Source of the DNA: Leptofilum sp965223525
GTDB taxonomy: Bacteria > Chloroflexota > Anaerolineae > Promineifilales > Promineifilaceae
DNA length: 64,000 nucleotides
Direction: 5' to 3'
NCBI RefSeq assembly: GCF_965223525.1
Contig: NZ_CBDCWX010000004.1
Location: 434,001 to 498,000 of the forward strand
The notes under the pieces are model-generated. The model was not told the origin of the DNA and did not search any database. It saw only the letters and a list, made by a program, of their open reading frames with translations. Both the position numbers and the translations under genes were made by a program. The stretch's first letter is position 1; the number at the start of each line of letters is the position of its first letter. Shown piece after piece: positions 9,160 through 17,377 of the stretch.

Positions 9160-10743
9160 TTACTTCTTCAAATCCCCCAAAATCTGCGCGGCGGCTAGCT
9201 TCCCCGGTGCGCCCATGACGCAGCCGCCGGGATGCGTGCCCGAGCCACATTGGTAGTAGCCCTTGATTGGCGTGCGGTACTGGTTCCAGCCCGGTGCGGG
9301 GCGGAAAAAGTACATTTGTGGCCCCATAAATTCCCCAGCGAAGATGTTACCTTCGCTTAGCCCCACCGTGCGCTCGATGTCCAGCGGCGTGACCACCTCC
9401 CGGTGCAAAACAAGGTCGCTAAAGTTAGGGAAGATCTCGGTGAGGGTTTGCTGCACCACATCGCCAAAATTCTCTTTTTCGCTATCCCAATCGCTACCTT
9501 TGAGCTTGTAGGGCGTGTACTGGACAAAGCAGGACATGATATGTTTTCCCGGCGGGGCCATATCTGGGTCTATGGTTGATTGGATGCAGCAGTCTATGTA
9601 AGGTTTCCTGCTATACCAGCCATATTTCGCATCATCAAAGGCGCGTTCGATGTAATCCATCGTAGGGCCAATGTTCATGAAGCCCCGGAAAATATCGGTG
9701 CGGCCGGGCAATGACGGGTATTCCGGCAGGCCATCCAGCGCAAAATTCACCTTGGACGACACCCCTTGATACTTGAAATTTTCAATCGTTTCTACCAGAT
9801 CGGTAGGCAAATCGCGCGGCTCGACGAGTTTGAGGAAGGTGTGGCGCGGGTCTAACGCGCTGATGATGATGTCAGCGTAAAGCTCGTCGCCGTTTTGCAG
9901 CGCCACGCCAATCGCCTCACCATTTTTGGTGATGACTTCGCTCACGGCCGCGTCCAACCGAATTTCGCAGCCAAACGATTGTGCAGCGCGGGCTACTGCC
10001 TGGGTGAAGCCGCCGTTGCCCCCTTTGTGGAAGCCCCAGTCGCCAATGCTGCCGTCAAAATCGCCGAGCTTGTGGTACAGCAGCACCAGCCCCGACCCCT
10101 GCGAGCGCGGCCCAACCTTGGTGCCAATCAGCCCGCTGGAGCAGAAGGCTGCTTTAAGGACATCGGTTTCAAAATTGTCGTCCAGCAGGTCGGCCGCGCT
10201 GCCTGTGAGCAGACGGGTGAGCATGTGCAGCACTTTGGGGTTTTGGTTGCCAAGATGCGATCCCACGGCCGCTAAGCGGGCCAACTCTTCTGGCTCGCTG
10301 CTGGTGATGTCGGGCGGGATGCTGTCTACCAGCGGCTTCACCGCCTGCACCACCTGCTTAATGATGTGCCAGTAATCGTGATATGCCTCGGCGTCTTTGG
10401 CCGAATGGCGGGCAATTTCGTGGTAATTTTGGTAGCTGTCTGGCCCCATCAGCAGGTAGTCGCCGTTTTCAGCAGGGGTGAAGGTATTGGGCATGGGCAG
10501 GATCATCAGGCCGTGCTTCACTAGCTCCAGCTCCTGAATAATGTCAGGGCGCAGCAGGCTGAGGGCGTAAGAGAAGGTGGTGAAGTGGAAGCCGGGCTTT
10601 AGCTCCTCGGTGATGGCTGCGCCGCCAACGAGGTGTCGCTTCTCTAGCACCACCGTTTTCAGCCCCGCTTTGGCCAGGTACGCGCCATTCACCAGCCCAT
10701 TGTGACCACCGCCGATTACAATTGCATCATATTTTTTAGACAT
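9160..10743 (-). CDS. FAD-dependent oxidoreductase (phytoene desaturase/PYROXD2-like)
   Basis: A 527-aa flavoprotein. The N-terminus YDAIVIGGGHNGLVNGAYLAKAGLKTVVLEK is a clear Rossmann dinucleotide-binding motif (GxGxxG plus the terminal acidic residue). LVGGAAITEEL and the C-terminal YQCGSGTHPGGCVMGAPG block match the CrtI/PYROXD2 branch of amine-oxidase-like proteins. No carotenoid gene is nearby, so phytoene desaturation is not supported; a dehydrogenase on another lipid or amine substrate is possible. The ATG at 10741-10743 lies 3 bp after the vapC-like stop. Confidence 0.82.
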   Translation of the reverse strand: MSKKYDAIVIGGGHNGLVNGAYLAKAGLKTVVLEKRHLVGGAAITEELKPGFHFTTFSYALSLLRPDIIQELELVKHGLMILPMPNTFTPAENGDYLLMGPDSYQNYHEIARHSAKDAEAYHDYWHIIKQVVQAVKPLVDSIPPDITSSEPEELARLAAVGSHLGNQNPKVLHMLTRLLTGSAADLLDDNFETDVLKAAFCSSGLIGTKVGPRSQGSGLVLLYHKLGDFDGSIGDWGFHKGGNGGFTQAVARAAQSFGCEIRLDAAVSEVITKNGEAIGVALQNGDELYADIIISALDPRHTFLKLVEPRDLPTDLVETIENFKYQGVSSKVNFALDGLPEYPSLPGRTDIFRGFMNIGPTMDYIERAFDDAKYGWYSRKPYIDCCIQSTIDPDMAPPGKHIMSCFVQYTPYKLKGSDWDSEKENFGDVVQQTLTEIFPNFSDLVLHREVVTPLDIERTVGLSEGNIFAGEFMGPQMYFFRPAPGWNQYRTPIKGYYQCGSGTHPGGCVMGAPGKLAAAQILGDLKK

Positions 10744-10746
10744 CTT

Positions 10747-11127
10747 TTACCCTGGTTTAAATTTTACGATTTCCACATCTTTGATCGGTGTGTAATGTTT
10801 GGCGTTGCCAGTTAGTAGAGAGAGGCCGTGGGTAACGGCCGTTGCACCAATCAAAGCATCTGCAAGGTGAACAGGGTGGCTCAGGTAATATTGCTCAACA
10901 AAAAACATCGCCTTGCTGGAAATTTCTTCATTGATGTAGATGATTTCTGTTTTCCAGGCACGTAAAGCGCGACGCAATGCCCGCAGCTCGTTCTTATTCC
11001 TCATCCCTTGCACCAATTCCATATAGGTCACAACAGATATGCTGAATCGAGGATAGGTTTCAATTGTTTCTCTGGCCTTTTCATTGCCGCGCATATACCA
11101 AACGATGATATCAGTATCAATCAGCAT
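10747..11127 (-). CDS. vapC: PIN-domain toxin (VapC-like)
   Basis: A 126-aa PIN-domain ribonuclease. The acidic active-site residues are visible: Asp in MLIDTDIIVWYM, Glu in VVTYMELVQGM, and Asp in HLADALIGATAVTHGLSLLTGN. The last block is the typical PIN C-terminal motif. Toxins of this type cut tRNA or rRNA sites when the antitoxin is lost. A TTG one codon upstream is possible, but the ATG at 11127 is preferred. It overlaps the antitoxin stop by 11 bp. Confidence 0.88.
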   Translation of the reverse strand: MLIDTDIIVWYMRGNEKARETIETYPRFSISVVTYMELVQGMRNKNELRALRRALRAWKTEIIYINEEISSKAMFFVEQYYLSHPVHLADALIGATAVTHGLSLLTGNAKHYTPIKDVEIVKFKPG

Positions 11128-11353
11128 CAAACCGCCCCTTGCGGATATTGCGAATATACGCTGCTACATCTTCAGACTTTGAATCGTCTGCCCATATTCC
11201 AAAAAGTTCGTCCTCAATGGCAATTTCATCTTCAAAAGGAATTAACTTTGCTTGAGGTTTTCCTCGATATGTAATGATCACCTCTTCCCCTCTGGAAACC
11301 GTATCTAATAGTTCTTTGACGTTAAATCTCAAATCTTTTGCTGTGGCTTGCAT
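11117..11353 (-). CDS. Antitoxin, Phd/YefM type
   Basis: A 78-aa protein starting MQATAKDLRFNVKELLDTVSRGEEVIITYRGKPQAKLIPF, the typical Phd/YefM DNA-binding N-terminal half. The acidic C-terminus would wrap the toxin. The ATG has GGAGG eight bases upstream. Its promoter and a palindromic operator (11368-11409) fit conditional autorepression by the toxin-antitoxin complex. Confidence 0.87.
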   Translation of the reverse strand: MQATAKDLRFNVKELLDTVSRGEEVIITYRGKPQAKLIPFEDEIAIEDELFGIWADDSKSEDVAAYIRNIRKGRFDAD

Positions 11354-11367
11354 AAAATCACCTCCGA

Positions 11368-11409
11368 AGTTTACACTCTAAAGTATAAACTTGTAATAGC
11401 CTTTGTCAA
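11368..11409 (-). promoter_or_regulatory. Promoter and palindromic operator of the toxin-antitoxin operon
   Basis: On the minus strand TTGACA (11404-11409), a 16-bp spacer and TATACT (11382-11387). The imperfect palindrome AGTTTACACT-ctaa-AGTATAAACT (11368-11391, one mismatch) covers the -10 box, so a bound antitoxin would block RNA polymerase. Confidence 0.75.
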
Positions 11410-11429
11410 TAATGAGTCTGATTGGCGGC

Positions 11430-12629
11430 TTATCGTCTTTTGTGGGGTGGATCATAAAAGGGCGTCCGCACGACGTTGGCCAACACGTATTTGGGCCGAT
11501 GGACCACCATGAGTTCGAGATACGCTTCGCTGCCGAGTTTGCTGAGGTGCGGCGGCAGCTTGCCAATGGCAATGTGCCGCTTGAGCAGTGAGGAGTACAT
11601 GAGGCTGGTGGCGTAGCCCAAGTAGTTGCGTTCCGCGTCGTACAGTGAATGCGCTTCTTCGAGGGGCATTGTCTCTTTTGGCGGGATGAGGCCGAGGTCT
11701 TCATATGTCTGGTCATAGGCCTGCCAATCGAGCATGAGGCCGATGGTTTTCCAGCGGGAGGTTTTGTTTTTGATTTCGTTTTCGATGGCTTGACGGCCAA
11801 TGAACGGCCGTTCCTCATCCGCCAACTTCCGAAACATCCAATCAAACCCCAGCTCCAGTGGTGTTTCCCGCTGCTCGGCAATCCAGGCATAGCGCGACGA
11901 TGAAAAATCAACATCCAGCAGAAGCAGCCCCGCTTCGAGGCGGGCCATCTTCAACGCCCACAAGCCTATCGGCATGATGTTGTAGTTGGCACCAGCCGCC
12001 ATGAGTGAATCCCAGACGGTAAGCGCATCCTCTGTTTTGATCCAGATTTCAAAGCCGAGGTCGCCCGTGTAGCCGGTGCGGGACAAAATGACGGGCTTTT
12101 GGGCGATTTTGGTTTGGGTGACGTGGAAGTAAGGGAGGTCAACGGCCGTTTCTGTGAGTTGCGCCAGGACGGTGCGCGAGTGTGGTCCTTGCACGGCCAA
12201 AATGCCGTACTCTTTGGAGATGTCGCTAATTTCCACGCGGTGATGGCCGATTAAGTTGGCAAAGTAGCGCAGGTTTGGTTCGGCGGCGGTGAGTAGAAAT
12301 TCATCTTCACTCAGTCGCAGCACCACGCCATCTTCCAGCATGTAGCCCGCATCATCGCACCAGATGGTGTACTGGGCTTGCCCCGGTTGGCAGGTGCGAA
12401 TGTCTCGCGCCAGCACGCCTGACAGGAAGCACTCAGCGTCTGGCCCTTTGATACGGTATTTGAACAACGGCGAAGTGTCGAATACGGCTACGCCGCTGCG
12501 GATGGCGAAATATTCGGTGAGTGTGGAGAATTGGTAATTTTGCGCCGCCGCATAGCCCGCCCAATGCTTCCACAGCATCGTTTCGCTCAGCGGGGCGAGG
12601 CGGGGATAAAAGGGGGTTGTTTTGACCAT
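11430..12629 (-). CDS. GcvT-like aminomethyltransferase family protein
   Basis: A 399-aa member of the folate-dependent GcvT/DmdA/sarcosine oxidase family. The pattern is clear: EYFAIRSGVAVFDTSPLFKYRIKGPDAECFL, then GILAVQGPHSRTVLAQL, LSRTGYTGDLGFEIWI and the C-terminal IENEIKNKTSRWKTIGLML region. The GYTGDLGFE block contacts the pteridine. With no gcvH or gcvP nearby it is more likely a demethylase-type enzyme than the glycine-cleavage T protein. A true GcvT domain occurs in the fusion at 58186-61272. Substrate unknown. Confidence 0.82.
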   Translation of the reverse strand: MVKTTPFYPRLAPLSETMLWKHWAGYAAAQNYQFSTLTEYFAIRSGVAVFDTSPLFKYRIKGPDAECFLSGVLARDIRTCQPGQAQYTIWCDDAGYMLEDGVVLRLSEDEFLLTAAEPNLRYFANLIGHHRVEISDISKEYGILAVQGPHSRTVLAQLTETAVDLPYFHVTQTKIAQKPVILSRTGYTGDLGFEIWIKTEDALTVWDSLMAAGANYNIMPIGLWALKMARLEAGLLLLDVDFSSSRYAWIAEQRETPLELGFDWMFRKLADEERPFIGRQAIENEIKNKTSRWKTIGLMLDWQAYDQTYEDLGLIPPKETMPLEEAHSLYDAERNYLGYATSLMYSSLLKRHIAIGKLPPHLSKLGSEAYLELMVVHRPKYVLANVVRTPFYDPPHKRR

Positions 12630-12830
12630 TTATATTCCTGTGGTTGAAGTATGGAATTTTTTGTAAATAACGTTACGAGATTTTAGTCTGGTTTTGGGTT
12701 TCGTCAAAAGAGTTGAACCTATGTGATAAATATTTTTGGCATCGAATTTTCACGAATTAGCGCGTGAAGTTCATAAAAATTCGCATCATTTGTTGCTATT
12801 GATTATTTACGGCCGTTTCCCATGCAATTT

Positions 12831-12839
12831 TGGTATAAT
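12831..12839 (+). promoter_or_regulatory. Extended -10 promoter, leaderless start
   Basis: TGGTATAAT (12831-12839) is an extended -10 element. The ATG of the next gene begins only 8 bases after it and no Shine-Dalgarno fits between, so transcription probably starts at or next to the A of ATG. Confidence 0.65.
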
Positions 12840-12847
12840 GCCCAATT

Positions 12848-13342
12848 ATGAAGCAAGGCAGTAAATATTTTCCGCTTTATTCTCACTTGCAGCAGGCGGC
12901 TGGCGAGCCGGTGACGCTGACGTTTTCCCAAATTGAACAATTACTGCAAACCAATTTGCCCGGCAGTGCACGGGCCCGGGCTGGCTGGTGGAGCAATCGC
13001 AGCAAAGGGGCGGTGCAGGCATCGGCGTGGATGGATGCGGGGTATCATGTACAGTCGGTGGACTTGGCTATAGAAACGGTGCATTTTGCTAAAGCGAAGC
13101 TGACCTACACGGTTGAAAAATCGGGGGATACAGTGCTATGGAACCGCGGCATGATTAAGGCGTTGCGGCAGCATATGGAAATGTCGCAGGGTGAGCTGGC
13201 AGACGAGTTAGGGGTACGCCAGCAGACGGTGAGTGAGTGGGAAACGGGAGCCTACGCACCCAGCCGCGCCACATCCAAACATCTGGGCTTGGTGGCGGAG
13301 CGGGCTGGCTTTGGGTATGAGGTGGGGGAAGAACGGCCGTAA
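12848..13342 (+). CDS. DUF7662 + XRE-type helix-turn-helix regulator
   Basis: A 164-aa two-domain protein. Residues about 5-80 match the DUF7662 pattern (YFPLYSHLQQ, LTFSQIEQLL, LPGSARARAGWWSN, ASAWMDAGYHVQSVDLA). Residues about 100-150 form a HTH_3/XRE domain (ALRQHMEMSQGELADELGVRQQTVSEWETGAYAPSR). The pairing suggests a DNA-binding regulator with a sensory or second DNA-contact module. No target is evident. The mRNA is probably leaderless. Confidence 0.78.
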   Translation: MKQGSKYFPLYSHLQQAAGEPVTLTFSQIEQLLQTNLPGSARARAGWWSNRSKGAVQASAWMDAGYHVQSVDLAIETVHFAKAKLTYTVEKSGDTVLWNRGMIKALRQHMEMSQGELADELGVRQQTVSEWETGAYAPSRATSKHLGLVAERAGFGYEVGEERP

Positions 13343-13361
13343 CTCATTCTGCATTTAAACC

Positions 13362-13429
13362 TGTCATTCCTGCGGAGGCAGGAATCCATCTTTGTGTTTG
13401 AAATGGATGCCCGCCTACGCGGACATGAC
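13362..13429. repeat. REP-like dispersed palindrome (TGTCATTCCTGC... type)
   Basis: The left arm TGTCATTCCTGCGGAGGCAG and the right arm ending CGCCTACGCGGACATGAC are imperfectly complementary around ATCCAT...ATGGAT. Elements of this type occur in many bacterial genomes and are linked to RAYT-type transposases. No transposase is present here. Confidence 0.65.
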
Positions 13430-13448
13430 TCAAAGAAGAAAATGGGTA

Positions 13449-13477
13449 TTGACAAAAAAGACGCTACCGTGTAAAAT
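13449..13477 (+). promoter_or_regulatory. Strong sigma70-type promoter
   Basis: Consensus TTGACA (13449-13454), a 17-bp spacer and TAAAAT (13472-13477). The nearest downstream ORF starts 293 bp away, and a structured segment begins right at the predicted start, so this promoter probably drives an RNA. Confidence 0.75.
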
Positions 13478-13483
13478 GTCATC

Positions 13484-13675
13484 ATTGGTGCGGTAACGGC
13501 CGTATCACACAGTCAAACATTCCAACAAAGACCTTTTAACCAAAAAGCGCAACGTTGGCGGTGAACCTTGCCGTAACTTTCTGGTTGCCTGTGTTTCCTG
13601 GGAAGAGGACGCGAAGACAGTGGGGTTTGCTCACCTTGACGCTGTTTTTGCAAACGGCCGTTGCCACACCTTTCT
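13484..13675 (+). ncRNA. Candidate structured non-coding RNA, 6S-like
   Basis: This 427-bp gap between genes (13343-13769) holds a promoter followed by a segment whose ends pair: 13487-13503 with 13654-13670, 17 positions with one mismatch and one G-U. The enclosed part contains an inner stem (AACCAAAAAG with CTTTCTGGTT, one mismatch) and a hairpin on the 3' side (ACAGTG with CGCTGT). The total is about 190 nt with a long closing stem and internal bubbles, the size and plan of 6S RNA, which binds sigma70 RNA polymerase. The 3' end runs into CTTTCTT. Identity as 6S is inference; a different RNA is possible. Confidence 0.42.
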
Positions 13676-13731
13676 TAATCAAACCTTGAAATAGCGACAG
13701 AATCAACATAGGACATGCTTTTCTCAAAAAT

Positions 13732-13749
13732 CTCTGTGTTCTCTGTGGC
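13732..13749. repeat. Short dispersed repeat (GCCACAGAGnnCACAGAG family)
   Basis: CTCTGTGTTCTCTGTGGC. Other copies are at 43907-43925, 46194-46212 and 61517-61534. This copy lies just upstream of the Shine-Dalgarno of the following small gene. Confidence 0.6.
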
Positions 13750-13769
13750 AAAAAAGGAGGCAATGCCAG

Positions 13770-13955
13770 ATGGGAAATTACACGTTGGACGAAGTGATCA
13801 GGCGGTGGACGCGGGGTGACATCACCACAGAGCAAACGGTGGGACAAACATTGCTCATTGTGCAGGATATTGCGCGCAGGGTAGGCGTGCTGGAAAAACT
13901 GCGGGAAGAAGAGCGAAACGGCCGTAAAACAGGCAAAGATGAAACGGCCAAATGA
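13770..13955 (+). CDS. Small hypothetical protein (61 aa)
   Basis: The protein begins MGNYTLDEVIRRWTRGDITTEQTVGQTLLIV and ends in a Lys/Arg/Glu-rich tail. AAAAGGAGG nine bases upstream is a strong ribosome-binding site, and a perfect bidirectional terminator begins at its last codons, so a real gene is likely. The middle resembles an amphipathic helix. No family recognised. The tail contains one in-frame ACGGCCGT octamer (NGR). Confidence 0.6.
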   Translation: MGNYTLDEVIRRWTRGDITTEQTVGQTLLIVQDIARRVGVLEKLREEERNGRKTGKDETAK

Positions 13956-13956
13956 A

Positions 13957-13989
13957 AAAGAGGCTGGGTCAGTCGCACCCAGCCTCTTT
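13957..13989. terminator. Bidirectional terminator
   Basis: Perfect 13-bp arms AAAGAGGCTGGGT (13957-13969) and ACCCAGCCTCTTT (13977-13989) with a 7-nt loop, between the convergent small gene and the large kinase gene. Confidence 0.85.
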
Positions 13990-13993
13990 CTAA

Positions 13994-16900
13994 TTAAGGA
14001 TTGTCTTGAGCGCAGCGGAAGCCAATGTCTACATCAAAAGTATTTCCAGAGACGACATAGCGGCGGCTGGTTGTGAAAAATGCGCCATTGGTGTTGTCGA
14101 AGCTGCCGCCCCGGTAAATTTGGCTGTTGCCAGAATCCAGATTGACTGGATTATTTTCGGGAGAATTGGCGTAGAAATCTGGATCGAACCGATCCAGCAC
14201 CCACTCATTCACATTACCTGCCATGTTGAAAACGCCAAACGGACTGGCACCATTGGGGAAGTCATCCACTGGCTCCGTGTCTAGCGAACTGGCGGCAGAC
14301 AGGGCAGGATCAAATTCGTTGCCCCAAGGCCAGGTGAAGTTGTCTGGGCCGCTAGCGGCAAATTCCCATTCGGCTTCGGTGGGCAGTCGCTTGCCCGCCC
14401 ATTCGCAATAAGCGTTGGCCTGCGTCCAGGTGATGCCCATCACGGGGTAGTTGGCAAAGACAGGATCATCCCGATAGCCGGAACGGCGGAAGGAGTTCCG
14501 TAGCCCAGTTTGGGTGCAGCCGCCATCCGCCACACAGGCCAAATATTGCTCGTTGCTTACCTCAAATTGGTCAATGAAGTAAGCGTCTAAAGTAACCGCA
14601 TGCTCTGGTTGCTCATTGGCTTCACCCGTTGAGGAACCCATCAAAAAGCTGCCGCTGGGAATGAGGAGCATGCCATTTGGGACGGCAACTTCGGTTGGTT
14701 CAGGGGTGGAGGAGGGTATCAGCGTGGCGGTAGGTTCAGGAGTCGCTTCTGGTTGGCCTGTTGCACCGATTTCTGTAGTTGCGGTAGGTTCTGGGGCTAC
14801 TTCGGTAGCATCGGTGGCCGGATCATTTTCCTCTGCTGTTGGCTCAGCCGCTACGGCTTCTTCTTCATCTTGTAGTAACGCATCGCCCAATTCTAGGATA
14901 GTGAGATTGTCGTAATGAACGTGGGCGCGGGTTTCGTCTACGGTTTCTACGTAAAAGCCAAAATCGCCATTAGGGTAGCTGCTGTCGGTGAAGGTGGTGA
15001 GGATACGGCCGTTTACAAAAAAGGAGAACATGTTGCCACTAGCATCCACGCGTAAGGTATCGGCAACGTCTACCGAACCGCCTTGAATAGCGCCGCCAAT
15101 ACCTGCCGTTAAGCCTTCAATAGAGCCATTTTGTACGTTATCTAAGCCATCGTTTGATGCTTTGAGAACGGCCCACTCACCTGAGCGGGGCGCAACTGTG
15201 AAGGCGTAGAACTCGCGATTACTGGTCTGGCGCAAGATGATCCCGTACCGATATTCCCCTGCTTCTGTTTCCAAAATATCAACGAAAACGCGCGCTTCCA
15301 TGCTGACATTGCTAACTTCTGAGCCGAAAACGGCCGTTGCTGCCTGATTGGCCCCCGTTGCTTCCACATGGTAATAATCTGGCGGATGGTAACCGCGCCA
15401 GGCGTTGTCTTCCTTCAAATCGGGCCAGCCACTTTCTGGGTTTGTAAAATCATCCACTAGCACAATCGCATCATCAGGAACAACTTCCGCCTCGCTCGCG
15501 GCGCAGCGCACGCCTGTTGAAGCGATCATGGTGGGGAGATTGGGGTCGCCCTGAAGCCGATAAGCCATATCTTTGAAAAAGTCAAACGCACCACCGCGCG
15601 CTACTTCCTGGCCTTCAGGCACAGCGGCATATGGTTCATCTACCCATTCCCACACGTTACCGGCCATGTCAAACACACCAAAGCTGCTGCGGTTGGGGGG
15701 CAAACTGCCGCTGGCATAGGTGCTATTCTGGGGCAGGCTGACGCTGGTGGGGTCGTCTCCCCACGGGTACAAGAAGCCCAAGCCGCCTCGCGCTGCCACC
15801 TCCCACTCTGCCTCGGATGGGAGGCGTTTGTTTTGGCGGTTGCAATAATCGTTGGCATTTTGCCAGGAAATGCCACGTACAGGATGATTTTCTTGCCCAA
15901 CAGGTAGCTGCCCATTCACCCAGCTTGACGGTGGTTCATTTTCCGTTTCAGCCAGGAAGAGGGCGTAATCACTATTGCTCACTTCAAAGCGGTCAATCCA
16001 GTATGATTCCAGCGTAATTTCTTGTGGCGAGACGTATTGGCTGCCGCTCAGGTCGGCTCCGATAGTGAAGGTGCCTTCGGGGACTTGCACCATGCCTGCC
16101 GAACTGGGCAATTCTGGCGGAAACAGTCGAGGCCACAGCAGCACGGCCGCAGCGATAATAGCCAGCAGCGCAACGCCCCCCAGCACCAACGGCAGCCAGT
16201 TGCGCCCAGATTTTTGGGTTGCAGGCTTGGGTTTTGGCTGCGCGATAGGTTCTGTAACGGGGTCTGGTGTGACAATTTCTGTATCTGCCAGCGAGGGTGG
16301 TTCTTCTTTTGGTTCTATTTTGGTGGGCGGAACGGCCGTTTCTGCTGATTCACGGTCAGTTGCAGGGGGTGGTATGGTGTATGCCATCGTGTCTGTGCCA
16401 GGCATGGAGGCCTGCCGCGCCACATCGCGCAGTGCCGTTGCCATCTCCAATGCAGAGCTAAACCGCTCTTTGGGGTCTTTGGCCAATGCTTTTTCCAACA
16501 CTGCGCTAAACATATCGGGCAAATTGCTGTTGAACAGCCGGATGTCTGGCAGAGGCTCGTTGACATGCTTCATCATCACCGTCAGAGCTGATTGCCCTTC
16601 ATATGGCGGACGACCGCATGCCATTTCATACAGCATCACGCCCAGCGAGTAGATGTCGGCGCGATGATCCACTTCATCACCTACCACTTGCTCTGGAGCC
16701 ATGTAAGCGGCCGTACCGATGGTAGCACCCGTGGCAGTATGCACATGTCCGCCACCAACAATTTTGGCAATGCCAAAGTCGAGCAAAATTGGTTGCCCCA
16801 GCAGGTTGATCATGACGTTAGACGGTTTCAGATCGCGGTGAACCATCTTGTTTTCATGGGCGTAGGCCACAGCCTCGCACAACGGCACCATAATCTCAAT

Positions 16901-17263
16901 GGTTTCTGATAGCGGCAGGCGCAGCCCGGCTTCTTTTAGCTCTTTTAGCCGGTTATCCAGCGGGTTGCCCGCAATGTATTCAAAGACAATGTAGTAGACG
17001 CCGCCCTCGTGGTTGAAGTCGTGTACGAGCATGATGTTGGGGTGGCGCAAACGGGCAACGGCCGCAGCTTCTTGCTCGAACCGCTTAACAAATTCTGGGT
17101 GTTCAGACAGATGGGGGTGGATGATTTTGATGGCAACGGTGCGCTGCAAGTTGGGGTCTGTGGCTTTGTATACTGAAGACATGCCACCACGCCCCAGTAG
17201 GGCATCAATTCTGTAGCGTCCACCGAGGGTGCGCCCAGTCCAGGTTGGTTGCAGATCACTCAT
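13994..17263 (-). CDS. Membrane Ser/Thr protein kinase with two formylglycine-enzyme-like (SUMF1) domains
   Basis: A 1089-aa PknB-type kinase. The N-lobe has GRGGMSSV (24-31) and Lys46; the catalytic loop HRDLKPSN is at 142-149 and DFG at 162-164. After a Pro-rich juxtamembrane stretch one transmembrane helix lies at about 355-377. Outside follow a SUMF1/FGE-like domain (about 385-590: MVQVPEGTFTIGAD, YWIDRFEVSNSDY, RGGAFDF, GVRCAA), a concanavalin-like domain (about 600-790), a Thr/Pro linker and a second FGE-like domain (about 860-1089). FGE-like folds bind ligands in many sensors; catalytic cysteines were not verified. Upstream is a paralogous kinase. Confidence 0.9.
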   Translation of the reverse strand: MSDLQPTWTGRTLGGRYRIDALLGRGGMSSVYKATDPNLQRTVAIKIIHPHLSEHPEFVKRFEQEAAAVARLRHPNIMLVHDFNHEGGVYYIVFEYIAGNPLDNRLKELKEAGLRLPLSETIEIMVPLCEAVAYAHENKMVHRDLKPSNVMINLLGQPILLDFGIAKIVGGGHVHTATGATIGTAAYMAPEQVVGDEVDHRADIYSLGVMLYEMACGRPPYEGQSALTVMMKHVNEPLPDIRLFNSNLPDMFSAVLEKALAKDPKERFSSALEMATALRDVARQASMPGTDTMAYTIPPPATDRESAETAVPPTKIEPKEEPPSLADTEIVTPDPVTEPIAQPKPKPATQKSGRNWLPLVLGGVALLAIIAAAVLLWPRLFPPELPSSAGMVQVPEGTFTIGADLSGSQYVSPQEITLESYWIDRFEVSNSDYALFLAETENEPPSSWVNGQLPVGQENHPVRGISWQNANDYCNRQNKRLPSEAEWEVAARGGLGFLYPWGDDPTSVSLPQNSTYASGSLPPNRSSFGVFDMAGNVWEWVDEPYAAVPEGQEVARGGAFDFFKDMAYRLQGDPNLPTMIASTGVRCAASEAEVVPDDAIVLVDDFTNPESGWPDLKEDNAWRGYHPPDYYHVEATGANQAATAVFGSEVSNVSMEARVFVDILETEAGEYRYGIILRQTSNREFYAFTVAPRSGEWAVLKASNDGLDNVQNGSIEGLTAGIGGAIQGGSVDVADTLRVDASGNMFSFFVNGRILTTFTDSSYPNGDFGFYVETVDETRAHVHYDNLTILELGDALLQDEEEAVAAEPTAEENDPATDATEVAPEPTATTEIGATGQPEATPEPTATLIPSSTPEPTEVAVPNGMLLIPSGSFLMGSSTGEANEQPEHAVTLDAYFIDQFEVSNEQYLACVADGGCTQTGLRNSFRRSGYRDDPVFANYPVMGITWTQANAYCEWAGKRLPTEAEWEFAASGPDNFTWPWGNEFDPALSAASSLDTEPVDDFPNGASPFGVFNMAGNVNEWVLDRFDPDFYANSPENNPVNLDSGNSQIYRGGSFDNTNGAFFTTSRRYVVSGNTFDVDIGFRCAQDNP

Positions 17264-17298
17264 CTTGTTTCTCCAAGTTGTGTTTCAAATTATCCTAC

Positions 17299-17359
17299 GA
17301 AATCGTATTTCTGAGTAGCTTGTTACAGCAAAAAGAATTGGTTTGAGAAATACGATTTC
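17299..17359. repeat. 14-bp inverted repeat between the two kinase genes
   Basis: GAAATCGTATTTCT (17299-17312) and AGAAATACGATTTC (17346-17359) are perfectly complementary, 33 bp apart. The pair lies between the stop of the upstream kinase gene and the start of the next. It could be a terminator or an operator. Confidence 0.5.
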
Positions 17360-17377
17360 TGGTATGATTTTTATCTA

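Noticed and set aside
9160..10743. Carotenoid biosynthesis gene crtI
   Set aside because: The sequence is nearer to the PYROXD2-type branch and no other carotenoid gene is close.
7320..13342. A multi-gene defence island (nucleotidyltransferase, DUF4365, toxin-antitoxin, HTH)
   Set aside because: The genes differ in base use and promoters and are interrupted by metabolic genes; nothing shows that they act together.
13252..13485. 77-codon minus-strand frame with SCPRRRAS...MDSCLRRND
   Set aside because: This is the familiar spurious translation of the REP-like repeat at 13362-13429, not a protein gene.
15975..16652. 225-codon open frame opposite the first kinase gene
   Set aside because: Low-complexity Gly/Ser/Val product from antisense of the Thr/Pro linker; no domain.
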